NCBI GenBank assembly: GCA_963835135.1 | Contig: CAWIEF010000003.1 | Coordinates: forward strand, 1,240,001 to 1,304,000 | Direction: 5' to 3' | DNA from: JAVVHH01 sp963835135 | GTDB taxonomy: Bacteria > Pseudomonadota > Alphaproteobacteria > Acetobacterales > Acetobacteraceae | Length of the DNA: 64,000 nucleotides | Part shown: positions 26,854 to 35,554 of the stretch, one piece after another | Position numbering within the stretch: position 1 is the stretch's first letter | Layout of the letters: each line of letters begins with the position of its first letter | Notes under the pieces: model-generated | Told to the model about the DNA's origin: nothing | Seen by the model: the letters and a program-made list of their open reading frames with translations, nothing else | The model's database searches: none | Made by a program: the position numbers and the translations under genes

Positions 26854-27504
26854 TCAGCCGCCGAATATCAGCTCCGCCCTGAAGTTCTCGGCAGTGTCCG
26901 AGTGCAAATCCCAGAATGCCTCGGCAACTCTCGCGGGATCGAATGCGGTTCCGGCTTTGATCTGTCCGGCAATCGTGACCGTGCCGGCGTGGATGCCCGC
27001 CGGGGACAGCTCTTTGTTCAGCGTGAACGCCAGGCTGCGCAGCCCGGCCTTGCCGACCGCAAGCGAGGCGGCCGGCAGCCATCCGGTGGGATCGAGCGCC
27101 AGGCCACCGCCGGTCAGAAGGATGTGTCCGGCGCGCGCCGCCCGCATCGCCGGCAACACGGCCTGCACCGCCGCCAGTGCGCCCGCTACGTTCACGCGGA
27201 AGTCCGCGACCAGTTCGCCAGGATCGATGCCCGACGGGCCGGCCTCACCCATCGTCGCTCGATAGGCATTGTAGATCAGCACGGAGACAGGCCCGCCGGC
27301 TGTTACCGCGTGCGCCAGCGCCACCGGATCGGCAGCGTCCGCCCGCCGCATCGTCACGCCGGGTAGCGCCTCGAGGCGGGCCGGATCACGGGCCAGACCG
27401 GTCACCGCATAGCCACCGCGGGCGAAACGGGTGGCCAGGGCCGCGCCGAGACCCGGGCCCACCCCGACGATGACGGCGACCGGCCGCGCGCCCGTCGCGC
27501 TCAT
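26854..27504 (-). CDS. SDR family protein with degenerate active site
   Basis: The 216-residue Rossmann protein has the cofactor motif VIVGVGPGLGAALA and a usual SDR layout, with VLIYNAYRA replacing NNAG. The catalytic Tyr of YxxxK is Leu (SLAVGKAGLRSL), and the catalytic Ser region reads LLTGGGLAL, so classical dehydrogenase chemistry is doubtful. Comparable Tyr-less SDR groups exist and may bind NAD(P) only. ATG 27504 overlaps the stop of the upstream F420-reductase-like gene by four bases (ATGA), so the two are coupled. Confidence 0.78.
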   Translation of the reverse strand: MSATGARPVAVIVGVGPGLGAALATRFARGGYAVTGLARDPARLEALPGVTMRRADAADPVALAHAVTAGGPVSVLIYNAYRATMGEAGPSGIDPGELVADFRVNVAGALAAVQAVLPAMRAARAGHILLTGGGLALDPTGWLPAASLAVGKAGLRSLAFTLNKELSPAGIHAGTVTIAGQIKAGTAFDPARVAEAFWDLHSDTAENFRAELIFGG

Positions 27505-28181
27505 GCCCGGCCGCCTTGCGCGTGGTCGCGCAGCGCCCCGTCCTCGCCGCCCGACGTCGTGCCAAGCGCTCGCGCCAGCTCGGTGCCACTCAACCCCGTG
27601 TTGTAGACAGGCGAACCCGGGTCGAAGGACGCCGCGCGGGCGAGCGGTCCGGCCAGCACCGGCTCGAACCCCGCATCCCGGACCAGGCGCGCCGCAACGT
27701 CAAGCGCGGCAGCGTCGTCTCCTGCAAGCGGGATCCCGACCCGGTCGCCAGCACGATGTGCCTCGGCCCGCAGGGTCTTGAAATAGACCGAGTTGAAGGC
27801 CCGAACGACCCGCGCGCCGGGCAGCAAACGGGCGACCGGCACGCCAGCCCCTTCGCCGGCCGCGATCGCCTGGTCTGCAAAGGCGCCGTCGCGCTCCGGA
27901 TACGGATTTGCGGAATCCATGACAACTTTGCCCGACAGCAGAGGGGCGAGCATCGGCGCGAGCGCCGGCCATACGCCGAACGGGACTGAGCAGAACACGA
28001 CGTCGCCATAGTCGGCGGCCTCTTCGGGCGTGCCTGCGGACGCCGAAGCGCCGGCCTCGGCGAGCAGCGATCCAAGCTGGTCGGGATGCCGCGTGCCGAA
28101 CCGGACAGCGTGACCCGCCTTGGCCCATAGCACGCCGAGCGTGCCGGCGATGTTGCCGGCGCCGATGATGCCGATATTCAT
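27501..28181 (-). CDS. NADPH-dependent F420 reductase-like oxidoreductase
   Basis: The 226-residue protein has an N-terminal dinucleotide-binding motif IGIIGAGNIAGTLG, VRFGTRHPDQL near residue 27, DVVFCSVPFGVW and a C-terminal half of the NADP oxidoreductase F420-dependent type (VVRAFNSVYFKTL, PVYNTGLSGTELAR). Without any F420 biosynthesis gene in view, it may instead reduce or bind another nicotinamide-linked substrate. ATG 28181 has GGGAGAG upstream. It heads a coupled pair with the degenerate SDR and lies 188 bp downstream of LysR on the same strand. Confidence 0.8.
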   Translation of the reverse strand: MNIGIIGAGNIAGTLGVLWAKAGHAVRFGTRHPDQLGSLLAEAGASASAGTPEEAADYGDVVFCSVPFGVWPALAPMLAPLLSGKVVMDSANPYPERDGAFADQAIAAGEGAGVPVARLLPGARVVRAFNSVYFKTLRAEAHRAGDRVGIPLAGDDAAALDVAARLVRDAGFEPVLAGPLARAASFDPGSPVYNTGLSGTELARALGTTSGGEDGALRDHAQGGRA

Positions 28182-28369
28182 GATGCTCTCCCGTCCCCGT
28201 GCGCCGGCCAACTCGCCATCGCGCGGTGCTGCGCGTGCCCCATCAGGTCGGCCACGCGGACCAGCCGCGGACAGGCGTACCGTGCGGAAGCAGCTGTTCC
28301 GTAGTGCAAGACCTCTACTGTCATCCTGCCACCCCCATCGATAACGTCGATATTGGAGGCGGTCCTCAA

Positions 28370-29350
28370 TCAGTCAAATTGAATTGCATGATGGGCCGCA
28401 TCATCGGGATCGATACGCGAGCGACGGGTCCGCCCGACGTCTTCGATCAACCGTCTAAACCAGATCTGCGCCGGGTCCGCGCTGGTTCGGCTATGCCACA
28501 CCAATCGGACGTCGTAGCCGTCTGACTTCAGCGGGAGCGGGCAGATGGCGAGCCCGGCTGCCTCGGCGCAGTTTTCCGCCAAGCGCAGCGGCAGGGCGGA
28601 CACGGCTCTCAAGCCGTGCAGCAGGAACGGCACGGCCAGGAAGTGTGGGGTCGTATAGACGACGGTTCGTTCGCGGCCCGAGGCCTGCAGCAGCTCATCG
28701 ACATGACCGAACGGTTCGCCCCGCAACGAGACGAGGATGTGGGGAAGCGCGGCGTAGTCGTCGAGCGACAGCGGTGGTTCCAGCCGGCACGCATGCGGAT
28801 CGAATAGGCACACGAAGGTCTCGTGATACAGCGTTGCCGAGGCCAGGTCCCGATCCGCATCGGTGAAAAAGCCGATGGCGGCATCAATGGCGCCCGTGGT
28901 GAGCAACTCGGAGCCTAGCCGCATCTCCACTGAACGTGCCACGACCCTTACACGGGGCGCGTCATGCTGAAGCCTGCGCAACACGTCCCGCATGAGAGCG
29001 GCCTCCGTCTGGTCGGATACGCCGATGCGGAAGGTGCGATCGTCGGTCGCGGGATCGAACGTCCGTCCCGCGAACACCTGGTCGCGCAGATCGGCCAGGA
29101 TCCGCGACACCGGCTCGACCAGATCCAGCGCCCGCGCCGTCGGCTGCATGCCGGCGGGCGTACGGGTGAGCAGCGGATCGTCGAACATCTCTCGCAGGCG
29201 GGCCAGCGCATTGCTCATCGCCGGCTGGCCGAGGCCCATCCGCTTGGCTGCACTTGTGACGCTGCGTTCAGCGATCAGCATGTCGAAGGCCACGAGCAGG
29301 TTGAGGTCGAACCGCCGCAGATCGTCGAGAGATCTCGGGACCTTAGCCAC
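28370..29350 (-). CDS. LysR family transcriptional regulator (NodD/NahR-like)
   Basis: The 326-residue regulator has an N-terminal HTH of the NodD/NahR branch (RRFDLNLLVAFDMLIAERSVTSAAKRMG, QPAMSNALARLREMF, LLTRTPAGMQPTARA) and an effector domain with FRIGVSDQTEAALM and a C-terminal HSRTSADPAQIWFRRLI. It lies upstream of the F420-reductase-like/SDR pair on the same strand, so it may activate them across the 188-bp spacer; no binding site stands out. The ligand is unknown. Confidence 0.9.
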   Translation of the reverse strand: MAKVPRSLDDLRRFDLNLLVAFDMLIAERSVTSAAKRMGLGQPAMSNALARLREMFDDPLLTRTPAGMQPTARALDLVEPVSRILADLRDQVFAGRTFDPATDDRTFRIGVSDQTEAALMRDVLRRLQHDAPRVRVVARSVEMRLGSELLTTGAIDAAIGFFTDADRDLASATLYHETFVCLFDPHACRLEPPLSLDDYAALPHILVSLRGEPFGHVDELLQASGRERTVVYTTPHFLAVPFLLHGLRAVSALPLRLAENCAEAAGLAICPLPLKSDGYDVRLVWHSRTSADPAQIWFRRLIEDVGRTRRSRIDPDDAAHHAIQFD

Positions 29351-29497
29351 GTGAAAGCGCCTCGCCGTTCAGCTCAGAGTGCCCCCGCTATCGCGCGAGA
29401 CTGCACCCGGTGGCCGCACAGGCCTAATCGATTCGCAACGCCTGATCCCGTCCGCCCCGCGGCGCCGATCCGACTTGGCCATACATGTCTGATCGCC

Positions 29498-29572
29498 TGG
29501 AGCGGGCGAAGGGATTCGAACCCTCGACCCCAACCTTGGCAAGGTTGTGCTCTACCCCTGAGCTACGCCCGC
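29498..29572 (-). tRNA. tRNA-Gly (GCC)
   Basis: On the minus strand from 29572: acceptor GCGGGCG, D-arm GCTCAGGGGTAGAGC, an anticodon arm with CCTTGCCAAGG (anticodon GCC), T-arm GAGGGTTCGAATCCCTTC and acceptor CGCCCGC, then T and an encoded CCA at 29500-29498. Total 75 bases. All stems pair. It decodes GGC and GGU, the commonest glycine codons in a genome of this composition. Confidence 0.97.
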
Positions 29573-29688
29573 ATCCGGAGGCGCGTTCTAGGCCGCAGGG
29601 CGGCGCGGCGCAAGGGTGTTTTCTGGGGCAACCGCATCTTACGGCACACGTTGAGGGCTTTGAGACAGATACAAGGACCTCGGCCGCT

Positions 29689-29952
29689 ATGTCCGACAAC
29701 GTCAATCACGGATCCCAAGACCCCAACGAGCAAATCGCCCAGCTTCGCGAGCAAGTGCAAAGCCTCATGAACGACCGGGTCGCGCCGGTCCTGTCGCAAG
29801 CCGCCGATACCGCCCAGCATTATGCCAGCCAGGCGCGCGACATGTATTCCGATCAGTCGGAGGCGCTGTCGGAGCGCGTTCGCGAATCTCCCATCCTGGC
29901 AATCCTGGTCGCGACCGGGCTCGGCTACATCATCGGTCGTATCGCACGGTGA
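29689..29952 (+). CDS. DUF883/ElaB-YqjD-like membrane-anchored protein
   Basis: The 87-residue protein is hydrophilic and helical (NEQIAQLREQVQSLMNDRVAPV, then ASQARDMYSDQSEALSERVRE) and ends in one membrane segment (PILAILVATGLGYIIGRIAR) with the GYIIGR signature of the YqjD/ElaB family. These proteins tether ribosomes or other complexes to the inner membrane in stationary phase in E. coli. ATG 29689 is clear. It is followed by a holin-like gene, the same order as yqjD-yqjE. Confidence 0.8.
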   Translation: MSDNVNHGSQDPNEQIAQLREQVQSLMNDRVAPVLSQAADTAQHYASQARDMYSDQSEALSERVRESPILAILVATGLGYIIGRIAR

Positions 29953-29993
29953 GCATGGCTTCGTCCCAGGCGATCGTTCGGGCGGCAGCGTAG

Positions 29994-30455
29994 ATGCGGG
30001 CGCTCGAACTGGCCAAAGTCGCGGCCGCCGCGGAGGCGCTCCGGGTCAAGCGATACGCACGGCGGCAGGGCATCCGCGTGGGCTTGGGGGCCGGCGCAGC
30101 CGTGTTCGGCATCGCCTTCGTCGCAATGCTGCACGTGTTGGGCGTCGTGCTGTTGGCGCTGCTCGTGCCGCTCTGGGCCGCGGTGCTGATCGTGATGGTC
30201 GTCGACCTCGTCATCGGCGGCGTGCTCGGCTCGATGGCGATGAGCAACAAGCCGGACCATATCGAACTCGAGGCTGCTTCGGTCCGCCGGCAGTCGCTCG
30301 GGGAGGCGCGTCGCGCGGTCAGCAGCATGGCAACCGTTGGCGAAGTCGCCGGGCTGGCAATCGGGATGTCGGGGCGGCGCCGGGCCAACAACAGCCGGGC
30401 CGGCAAGGCTTGGATGATCGCAAACCTGGCTTCCCGGTTCGTTCGCCGACGCTGA
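29994..30455 (+). CDS. YqjE-like (holin superfamily III) membrane protein
   Basis: The 153-residue protein has a basic N-terminus, two adjacent hydrophobic segments (GAAVFGIAFVAMLHVLGVVLLALL and AAVLIVMVVDLVIGGVLG) and a polar Arg-rich tail. That plan and its position directly behind a YqjD-like gene match YqjE of the yqjDEK cluster. Function is unknown; no lytic activity should be assumed. The two genes are 41 bp apart and followed by a crotonase-family gene, probably in the same transcript. Confidence 0.65.
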   Translation: MRALELAKVAAAAEALRVKRYARRQGIRVGLGAGAAVFGIAFVAMLHVLGVVLLALLVPLWAAVLIVMVVDLVIGGVLGSMAMSNKPDHIELEAASVRRQSLGEARRAVSSMATVGEVAGLAIGMSGRRRANNSRAGKAWMIANLASRFVRRR

Positions 30456-30466
30456 GCCGAAGCAGC

Positions 30467-31438
30467 ATGGAGAGAACCGCGCCCGTCTTGTTCAGGCGGG
30501 AGGGGCGGGTTGGTCGTATCACGCTGAACCGTCCGCGCGCCCTGAACGCGTTGACTATGGACATGATCCAGACCATCGGCCTCGCGCTCGAAACCTGGCG
30601 TGACGACCCGTCCGTGCATCTCGTTGTCATCGAAGCCAGTGGCGATCGAGCATTTTGCGCCGGCGGTGATGTCCGGTCCGTGCGCGAATGGGTTCTCGAC
30701 GGGCGCTTCGAAGACGTCGACGCCTTCTTTGTCGCGGAATACGCGCTAAATCGGGCGATTGCGCGATACAACAAGCCCTATGTCGCGTTGATCGATGGTA
30801 TTTGCATGGGCGGGGGCATCGGGCTGTCGGTGCACGGACCCGTACGGGTTGCCACCGAGCATGCGAGTTTCGCCATGCCAGAGGCGCAACTCGGCCTCTT
30901 CCCCGATGTCGGCGGCAGCTACTTCTTGCCCCGGCTGAGGGGCCGCTTTGGCATGTATCTCGGTCTGACCGGGGCGCGGATCGGCGCGGACGATGCATGC
31001 TGGCTCGGCATGGCGACCCATCGAGTGCGGCGCGCGGCCCTGCCTGAACTGATGCGCAGCTTGATCGAACATGGCGCGGCCGCGCTTGCGCACGGTGCCG
31101 AGCCGCCACAGCCCTCCGCATTGTCGTCGATCGAGGACGACGTCAACAGCATTTTCGGCGAGGAGACCATCTCGGCGATCATGCGTCGGCTCGCCGACAG
31201 CGAAGCGGAATGGGCGTTGCACGCGCTCATCGCGATGCAGTCGGCGTCGCCCAACGCGCTGCACTGGACCTTCGACCTGCTTCGCGCAGGCGGCGATCGG
31301 ACGTTCGAGGAGTGCCAGCGCGCCGAGGTTTTGCTAACCCGGCGCGCGTGCAGCTTTCCAGATTTCGCCGAGGGCGTCCGCGCTGCCGTGGTCGACAAGG
31401 ACCGCGCTCCTAAGTGGCTGCCGCTCCAGACTGCCTGA
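30467..31438 (+). CDS. Enoyl-CoA hydratase/isomerase family, 3-hydroxyisobutyryl-CoA hydrolase type
   Basis: The 323-residue crotonase-fold protein has ITLNRPRALNALT, the oxyanion/CoA block AFCAGGDV near residue 65, GICMGGGIGLSVHGPVRVATE, and FAMPEAQLGLFPDVGGSYFLPRL, where Glu and the PDVGGS run are HIBCH hallmarks. The C-terminal domain (IEDDVNSIFGEETISAIM, DRTFEECQRAEVLLTRRA) is also HIBCH-like. It likely hydrolyses 3-hydroxyisobutyryl-CoA in valine catabolism, though crotonase-family specificity is hard to fix. ATG 30467 lies 11 bp after the holin-like gene. Confidence 0.85.
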   Translation: MERTAPVLFRREGRVGRITLNRPRALNALTMDMIQTIGLALETWRDDPSVHLVVIEASGDRAFCAGGDVRSVREWVLDGRFEDVDAFFVAEYALNRAIARYNKPYVALIDGICMGGGIGLSVHGPVRVATEHASFAMPEAQLGLFPDVGGSYFLPRLRGRFGMYLGLTGARIGADDACWLGMATHRVRRAALPELMRSLIEHGAAALAHGAEPPQPSALSSIEDDVNSIFGEETISAIMRRLADSEAEWALHALIAMQSASPNALHWTFDLLRAGGDRTFEECQRAEVLLTRRACSFPDFAEGVRAAVVDKDRAPKWLPLQTA

Positions 31439-31445
31439 CGTTGGT

Positions 31446-31841
31446 TCAACCGTCGCGCCGGCTGCGCTCGAATCGTGGCAACGACCCGCCGATGACTGTC
31501 CAGGATGGACGTTGCGATACGAACACATGGTCGTGCGGCTGGACCGCGTTCGCATCATCGAGCGTCGCGGTCGCAATGTCGAGTTCGTCCGGCAGCCGGT
31601 CGTCCTCGAAGGTCAGGGATGTCCCGCAAATGCCGCAAAAGCGGCGCGTTCCGTGTTGGCTGGACCGGTAGGTGGCCGGCGTGCCCATCCACTCGACATC
31701 GCGCCGCCGAACGCTGAACCAGGCGACCGCCACCGCACCGCTGCTTCGGCGGCAGTCCACGCAGTAGCACACCGTCTGGTGGAACGGCTTGCCCCCGGCC
31801 GTGTAGCGGATCGCGCCGCAGTGGCAGCCCCCGTCCAGCAT
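31446..31841 (-). CDS. GFA family protein (CENP-V/glutathione-dependent formaldehyde-activating type)
   Basis: The 131-residue zinc-binding protein has the GFA pattern: GGCHCGAIRY at residue 4, CYCVDCRRSSGA, and a later RFCGICGTSL. These cysteines bind two zincs as in Gfa and related carbon-sulfur lyases. Its substrate may be S-hydroxymethylglutathione, but most GFA proteins remain unassigned. ATG 31841 shares one base with the stop of the upstream membrane-protein gene (TGATG), so it is co-translated with the glycosyltransferase operon and behind GGGAGGG. Confidence 0.85.
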   Translation of the reverse strand: MLDGGCHCGAIRYTAGGKPFHQTVCYCVDCRRSSGAVAVAWFSVRRRDVEWMGTPATYRSSQHGTRRFCGICGTSLTFEDDRLPDELDIATATLDDANAVQPHDHVFVSQRPSWTVIGGSLPRFERSRRDG

Positions 31842-33184
31842 CAAACCCTCCCCTCCTGCTGCCAGCGCGAGACGAGCATTAGCATCAAGGCGAACGGCGC
31901 AAGCCATACGAAGCGGCTTTGGTAACGGTCATATACGCCTGACAGCGCGCCCGCGATGAAGGCGTTCGCGACCAGTCCGATGGTGACTGAAGCGAACAGC
32001 CCACCGATCGTGGCCCTGCGGCGGAGCGCCGAGACCGCGCCAGCCCCGACCAGCACGATCGACACGGCTCCGAACACCACATGAAGCGCTTGCAGCCCGG
32101 CCGGAACGAGTGGCAGGCCGCGATACTGCATCCCCCCATGATATCGCTCCTGCTCGGCCGGCGGGAACACCGCTCGCCAAACCCCGTCGTTGAACGCCGA
32201 CGGTCGCAGCAGCGCATCGCCGCTCCGGAAGGAGATGAACTGCACCATCGTATTGCGCAGAGCGAGCCAAGCCATCGTGCCGGGCTCTGCCTGCAACGCC
32301 GACAGGATGATCGGCCACGCTTGCGGCGCGACGACCTTGTAGCCTCCGGCGCGGTCGAGCACCGAGTCCTTGCCCCAGAGCATGTCATCCTCGTCCACGA
32401 TGGTCGGGATCTCGTCCTTGAACGCACATAACGTCCATTCTGGGCGCGGACACTCCCGCTGCAGCGCGCGGACGCCCGGTCCGTCCACAAGCACGCGGTT
32501 GAGCAGGAAGATCTTGCCATACGGTGATATCGACGCCTGCCCGGCGAACACTGCATTGGTCACGATGAGGAGACCGATGGCCAGGGCCGGCGCCGCTACC
32601 GCACGGACGAGATCTCGCCGCGTCAACGCCCGGGCTGTCAGCCAGCGGCAGACCAGTAAAGCAAGGATCAACACGAGCGAGATCGGCAGCAAGCTCAGGT
32701 GCATCGTGATGCAGGCCGCCGCAAACGCGATGGCGGCGCATTGACCGAGAGGAGAAAGCCTCGGCGGCAGCATCAGCAATGCGGCGAGCGTCAGCACCAA
32801 CAGGCCCGCGAACACGTCCGGCATCAATTGCGACACGAACCATGGGAGCGACGTGCCGATGGCCAGCACCAGCGTCACCGGCACGAGCGCCAGCGGGTGG
32901 AGCCTCGGAAGAAACAGCCGCATGGTCGCGAGCAGGATCGACGTCACGATCAGCGCCTGTGAGACCACGACCGGCCACGTCGTCCGCATCAAGTGGAGCG
33001 GCAGCATGAAGAGGCCGTAGAACATCGGCCTTGGCCAACTGACGTGATGGTCGATACCGTCCTTAAGATAGACGCCGGTGTCGCCAAACAGGAGCGGATA
33101 GCCATTCAGCACCGCCGGCCAAAGTAACAGCGGCGCGGAGATCAGGATGGCGGCGACGGCACTGACCGTGATTTCGCGCTTCAT
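31841..33184 (-). CDS. Polytopic membrane protein (glycosyltransferase 39-like layout)
   Basis: The 447-residue protein has an N-terminal membrane helix, a conserved-looking luminal loop (FGDTGVYLKDGIDHH), about nine further hydrophobic segments and a C-terminal cluster of helices. The pattern of a short first loop carrying acidic residues followed by many membrane spans recalls PMT/ArnT-type glycosyltransferases, but the diagnostic motifs are not certain. It is encoded immediately downstream of a GT2 gene (adjacent stop/start) and upstream of a GFA gene, so it probably acts in a lipid-linked sugar pathway. Function is inferred only. Confidence 0.6.
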   Translation of the reverse strand: MKREITVSAVAAILISAPLLLWPAVLNGYPLLFGDTGVYLKDGIDHHVSWPRPMFYGLFMLPLHLMRTTWPVVVSQALIVTSILLATMRLFLPRLHPLALVPVTLVLAIGTSLPWFVSQLMPDVFAGLLVLTLAALLMLPPRLSPLGQCAAIAFAAACITMHLSLLPISLVLILALLVCRWLTARALTRRDLVRAVAAPALAIGLLIVTNAVFAGQASISPYGKIFLLNRVLVDGPGVRALQRECPRPEWTLCAFKDEIPTIVDEDDMLWGKDSVLDRAGGYKVVAPQAWPIILSALQAEPGTMAWLALRNTMVQFISFRSGDALLRPSAFNDGVWRAVFPPAEQERYHGGMQYRGLPLVPAGLQALHVVFGAVSIVLVGAGAVSALRRRATIGGLFASVTIGLVANAFIAGALSGVYDRYQSRFVWLAPFALMLMLVSRWQQEGRV

Positions 33185-34357
33185 TCAGTCCGACCGGCGT
33201 GCCAGCCGCAGGAAGCTGAGAAAGAACGACATCGACGACGTCGAGACCGCAAGCAAGATCAGTGTGGCCGAGGGAATCGCCAGCCGCATCGTGTGGTCCG
33301 GCGCCAGATCGCCGAAGCCGGACAGTCCCCAGCCGGCAGTCGCCACGACCCCGAGCGCCAAACCGGCGACCAGCAGCGCCAGCGCCAGCACGAGCCCGCG
33401 CTCGAGCGTGAGCGCGCTCTGGAGGCGCCTGAAGCTCGGGTCAGGAGCCAGCATACCCTGGGTCAGGTTGAGCGTCTTGCAGAAGAACCAGAACAGGATC
33501 GACTGATAGCCGACCACCACGAGAACTGCCGCATACAGCAGCGTGTGCACATCGAGCGTCACGCCGGCGACATGCAGCGGCCCGGCCTCGAGCGCGAGCA
33601 TTCCGAGCAACCCGGCCAGGAACATGACCGCGCCCGAATACAGGAACACCCATCGCGGACTGAACAGCAGCAAGAAACGCAAGTGCCGCCAGCCATCACG
33701 CCAGCTTCGCAGGTGCGGTGGCCGCGAGCGGCCGTCTTTCGAGAGGGTGGTCGGCACCTCTGTGATGCGCAGCTTACGGATCGTGGCCTTGACCACCATC
33801 TCGCTCGCGAACTCCATGCCGGGCAGGTCGAGGCCCAGGTCGAGGATGGACGCGCGGTCGAAGCCGCGGAGGCCGCAGTGGAAGTCGCCGGAGGGACTGC
33901 CATAGAGGATGCGGCCGGTCGCCGTCAGCACCGGGTTGCCAAGATAGCGGTGCAGCGGGGGCATCGCGCCCGGTGCGATGCCTCCCTTGAACCGGTTCCC
34001 CATCACCAACTGCCATCCGTCGCGCAGCTTTTCGACGAAGCCATCGAGCTGGCTGAAATCGTAGCTGTCGTCGCTATCGCCCATGATGACGTAGCGGCCC
34101 CGGGCCGCCCGGATGCCGCCGAGCAACGCCGCCCCATACCCGCGTGCCGCGATCGGCACGACCCGGGCGCCTAGTTCCGCTGCAATGGCCTGCGATCCGT
34201 CGGTGCTGCCGTTATCGGCCACGACGACCTCTCCTGCCACACCGCTGCGGTCGAGGTAGCCCATCGCCTTGCGTATGCAGACCGCGAGCGTCTCCGCCTC
34301 GTTCAGGCACGGCATCAAAATCGTCAGCTCCAGGGGCATGACCCGGATATCGTCCAT
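33185..34357 (-). CDS. Family 2 glycosyltransferase with C-terminal membrane domain
   Basis: The 390-residue protein has a GT2 domain: LELTILMPCLNEAETLAVCI, VVVADNGSTDGS, GYGAALLGGIRAARGRYVIMGDSDDSYD, and the QLVMGNRFKGG/ASEMVVKA region. After residue 225 there are membrane helices (WVFLYSGAVMFLAGLLGMLAL and others) as in dolichol-phosphate-mannose/undecaprenyl-phosphate glycosyltransferases. It probably charges a polyprenyl phosphate with a sugar on the cytoplasmic face. The divergent GtrA gene supplies a plausible flippase partner. ATG 34357 follows AGGCGG; an in-frame ATG at 34339 is an alternative. Confidence 0.85.
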   Translation of the reverse strand: MDDIRVMPLELTILMPCLNEAETLAVCIRKAMGYLDRSGVAGEVVVADNGSTDGSQAIAAELGARVVPIAARGYGAALLGGIRAARGRYVIMGDSDDSYDFSQLDGFVEKLRDGWQLVMGNRFKGGIAPGAMPPLHRYLGNPVLTATGRILYGSPSGDFHCGLRGFDRASILDLGLDLPGMEFASEMVVKATIRKLRITEVPTTLSKDGRSRPPHLRSWRDGWRHLRFLLLFSPRWVFLYSGAVMFLAGLLGMLALEAGPLHVAGVTLDVHTLLYAAVLVVVGYQSILFWFFCKTLNLTQGMLAPDPSFRRLQSALTLERGLVLALALLVAGLALGVVATAGWGLSGFGDLAPDHTMRLAIPSATLILLAVSTSSMSFFLSFLRLARRSD

Positions 34358-34491
34358 TGTGACCGCCTAATCTCTACGACATACCAATGAGTTCACCACT
34401 ATCCAACGGCAGTGCAAGGACGGCGATAGCGTGTCTTCGCGGCAGGGCCGTGGTATATGCCGGCGGACCCCATTCTCGAGCCGCACGATAG

Positions 34492-34941
34492 ATGTCCGTC
34501 TCCCTCGTCGATCCCTCCCGTCTCGAACACTTCCGCCGCTTCGTCCGCAGCGGCGGGCTGCGCGAACTGATGCTGTTTCTCGTCATCGGCGGCACCGGTG
34601 CGATTGCGTACACCGGGCTGAACTACATGTTCACCAAAGCCGGACTGCGGCCAAGCCTGTCGATCGCGCTCACGCTCGTCGTGCTGATCCCACCCGTCTA
34701 CTACCTGCAACACCGACTCACCTTCCGCTCCGGCCGCAACCACCTCTCGGCTTTCCCCCGCTACGCCGGTGCACAGCTCTTCGGCAACGTTATCGCAATG
34801 GGGATCGCCGAGATCGTCCCAGGTCCGATCAGAGCCAATCCTCTGACCGCCTACATCCTCATTGCCATGATTGTCGCAGCCATAAATTACGGCATCCTTA
34901 AATTCTGGGCGTTCAGTCACCGACCGCCCGCAGGAACTTGA
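34492..34941 (+). CDS. GtrA family membrane protein
   Basis: The 149-residue protein has the GtrA core: four membrane segments (MLFLVIGGTGAIAYTGLNYM, SIALTLVVLIPPVYYLQHRLTF, a third near residue 100 and a fourth ILIAMIVAAINYGILKFW) and the conserved RLTFR and NYG..FW patterns. GtrA proteins are thought to move lipid-linked sugars across the membrane, and are often paired with GT2 genes as here across a 134-bp divergent region. The stop overlaps the LysE start (TGATG). Confidence 0.85.
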   Translation: MSVSLVDPSRLEHFRRFVRSGGLRELMLFLVIGGTGAIAYTGLNYMFTKAGLRPSLSIALTLVVLIPPVYYLQHRLTFRSGRNHLSAFPRYAGAQLFGNVIAMGIAEIVPGPIRANPLTAYILIAMIVAAINYGILKFWAFSHRPPAGT

Positions 34942-35552
34942 TGCCGGATCCGCATCTGCTGCCGGCGTTCCTCCTCGCCGTCACGGCGCTGATGCTGATC
35001 CCTGGTCCGAATGTCGCCCTCATCGTGGCCAACTCCCTCGCGCACGGATCGCGACAGGGCATGCTGACGGCGGTCGCCACCAGTAGCGCCAGCGTCGTCC
35101 AACTTCTGTTCGTCTCGATCGGCATGGCGTCGGTCGTCTCTCGGCTCGGTGAATGGTTCGGAGTGTTGCGCTGGCTGGGAGTGGCCTACCTCGTGATCCT
35201 CGGCCTGCAGCAATGGCGGACCATACAGCCCGCGCTCCAACAACCGGGTCAGCAATCCATCCGCTCGATCTTTGCCAAGGCGGCGACCGTATCGGTGCTC
35301 AACCCCAAGACCCTGCTCTTCTACGCCGCCTTCTTCCCGCAATTCCTCGCCGCCGACCGCCCGGTGGCGCCGCAATTGGCCGTGCTCGCGGCCATCTACC
35401 TCCTGCTCGCCCTCAGCATCGACTGCCTCTGGGCAATCGGCGCTGGCCAGGTCCGCGGGCTGCTCGGGGCAGGGTCGCGGGTGTTCAACCGGATCTCCGG
35501 TGGCGTGCTCATCGGCGCCGGGATCGGCCTCGCGCTCGAGCGCACGCGCTGA
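34941..35552 (+). CDS. LysE/RhtB family amino acid exporter
   Basis: The 203-residue protein has the LysE signature: LLAVTALMLIPGPNVALIVANSLAHGSRQGM, then VAYLVILGLQQWR, FAKAATVSVLNPKTLLFYAAFFPQFL and a C-terminal helix pair. These six-helix carriers export basic amino acids, homoserine or related compounds. ATG 34941 shares a base with the GtrA stop; a TTG at 34938 is possible. Substrate unknown; no divergent regulator is adjacent. Confidence 0.87.
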   Translation: MPDPHLLPAFLLAVTALMLIPGPNVALIVANSLAHGSRQGMLTAVATSSASVVQLLFVSIGMASVVSRLGEWFGVLRWLGVAYLVILGLQQWRTIQPALQQPGQQSIRSIFAKAATVSVLNPKTLLFYAAFFPQFLAADRPVAPQLAVLAAIYLLLALSIDCLWAIGAGQVRGLLGAGSRVFNRISGGVLIGAGIGLALERTR

Positions 35553-35554
35553 CC

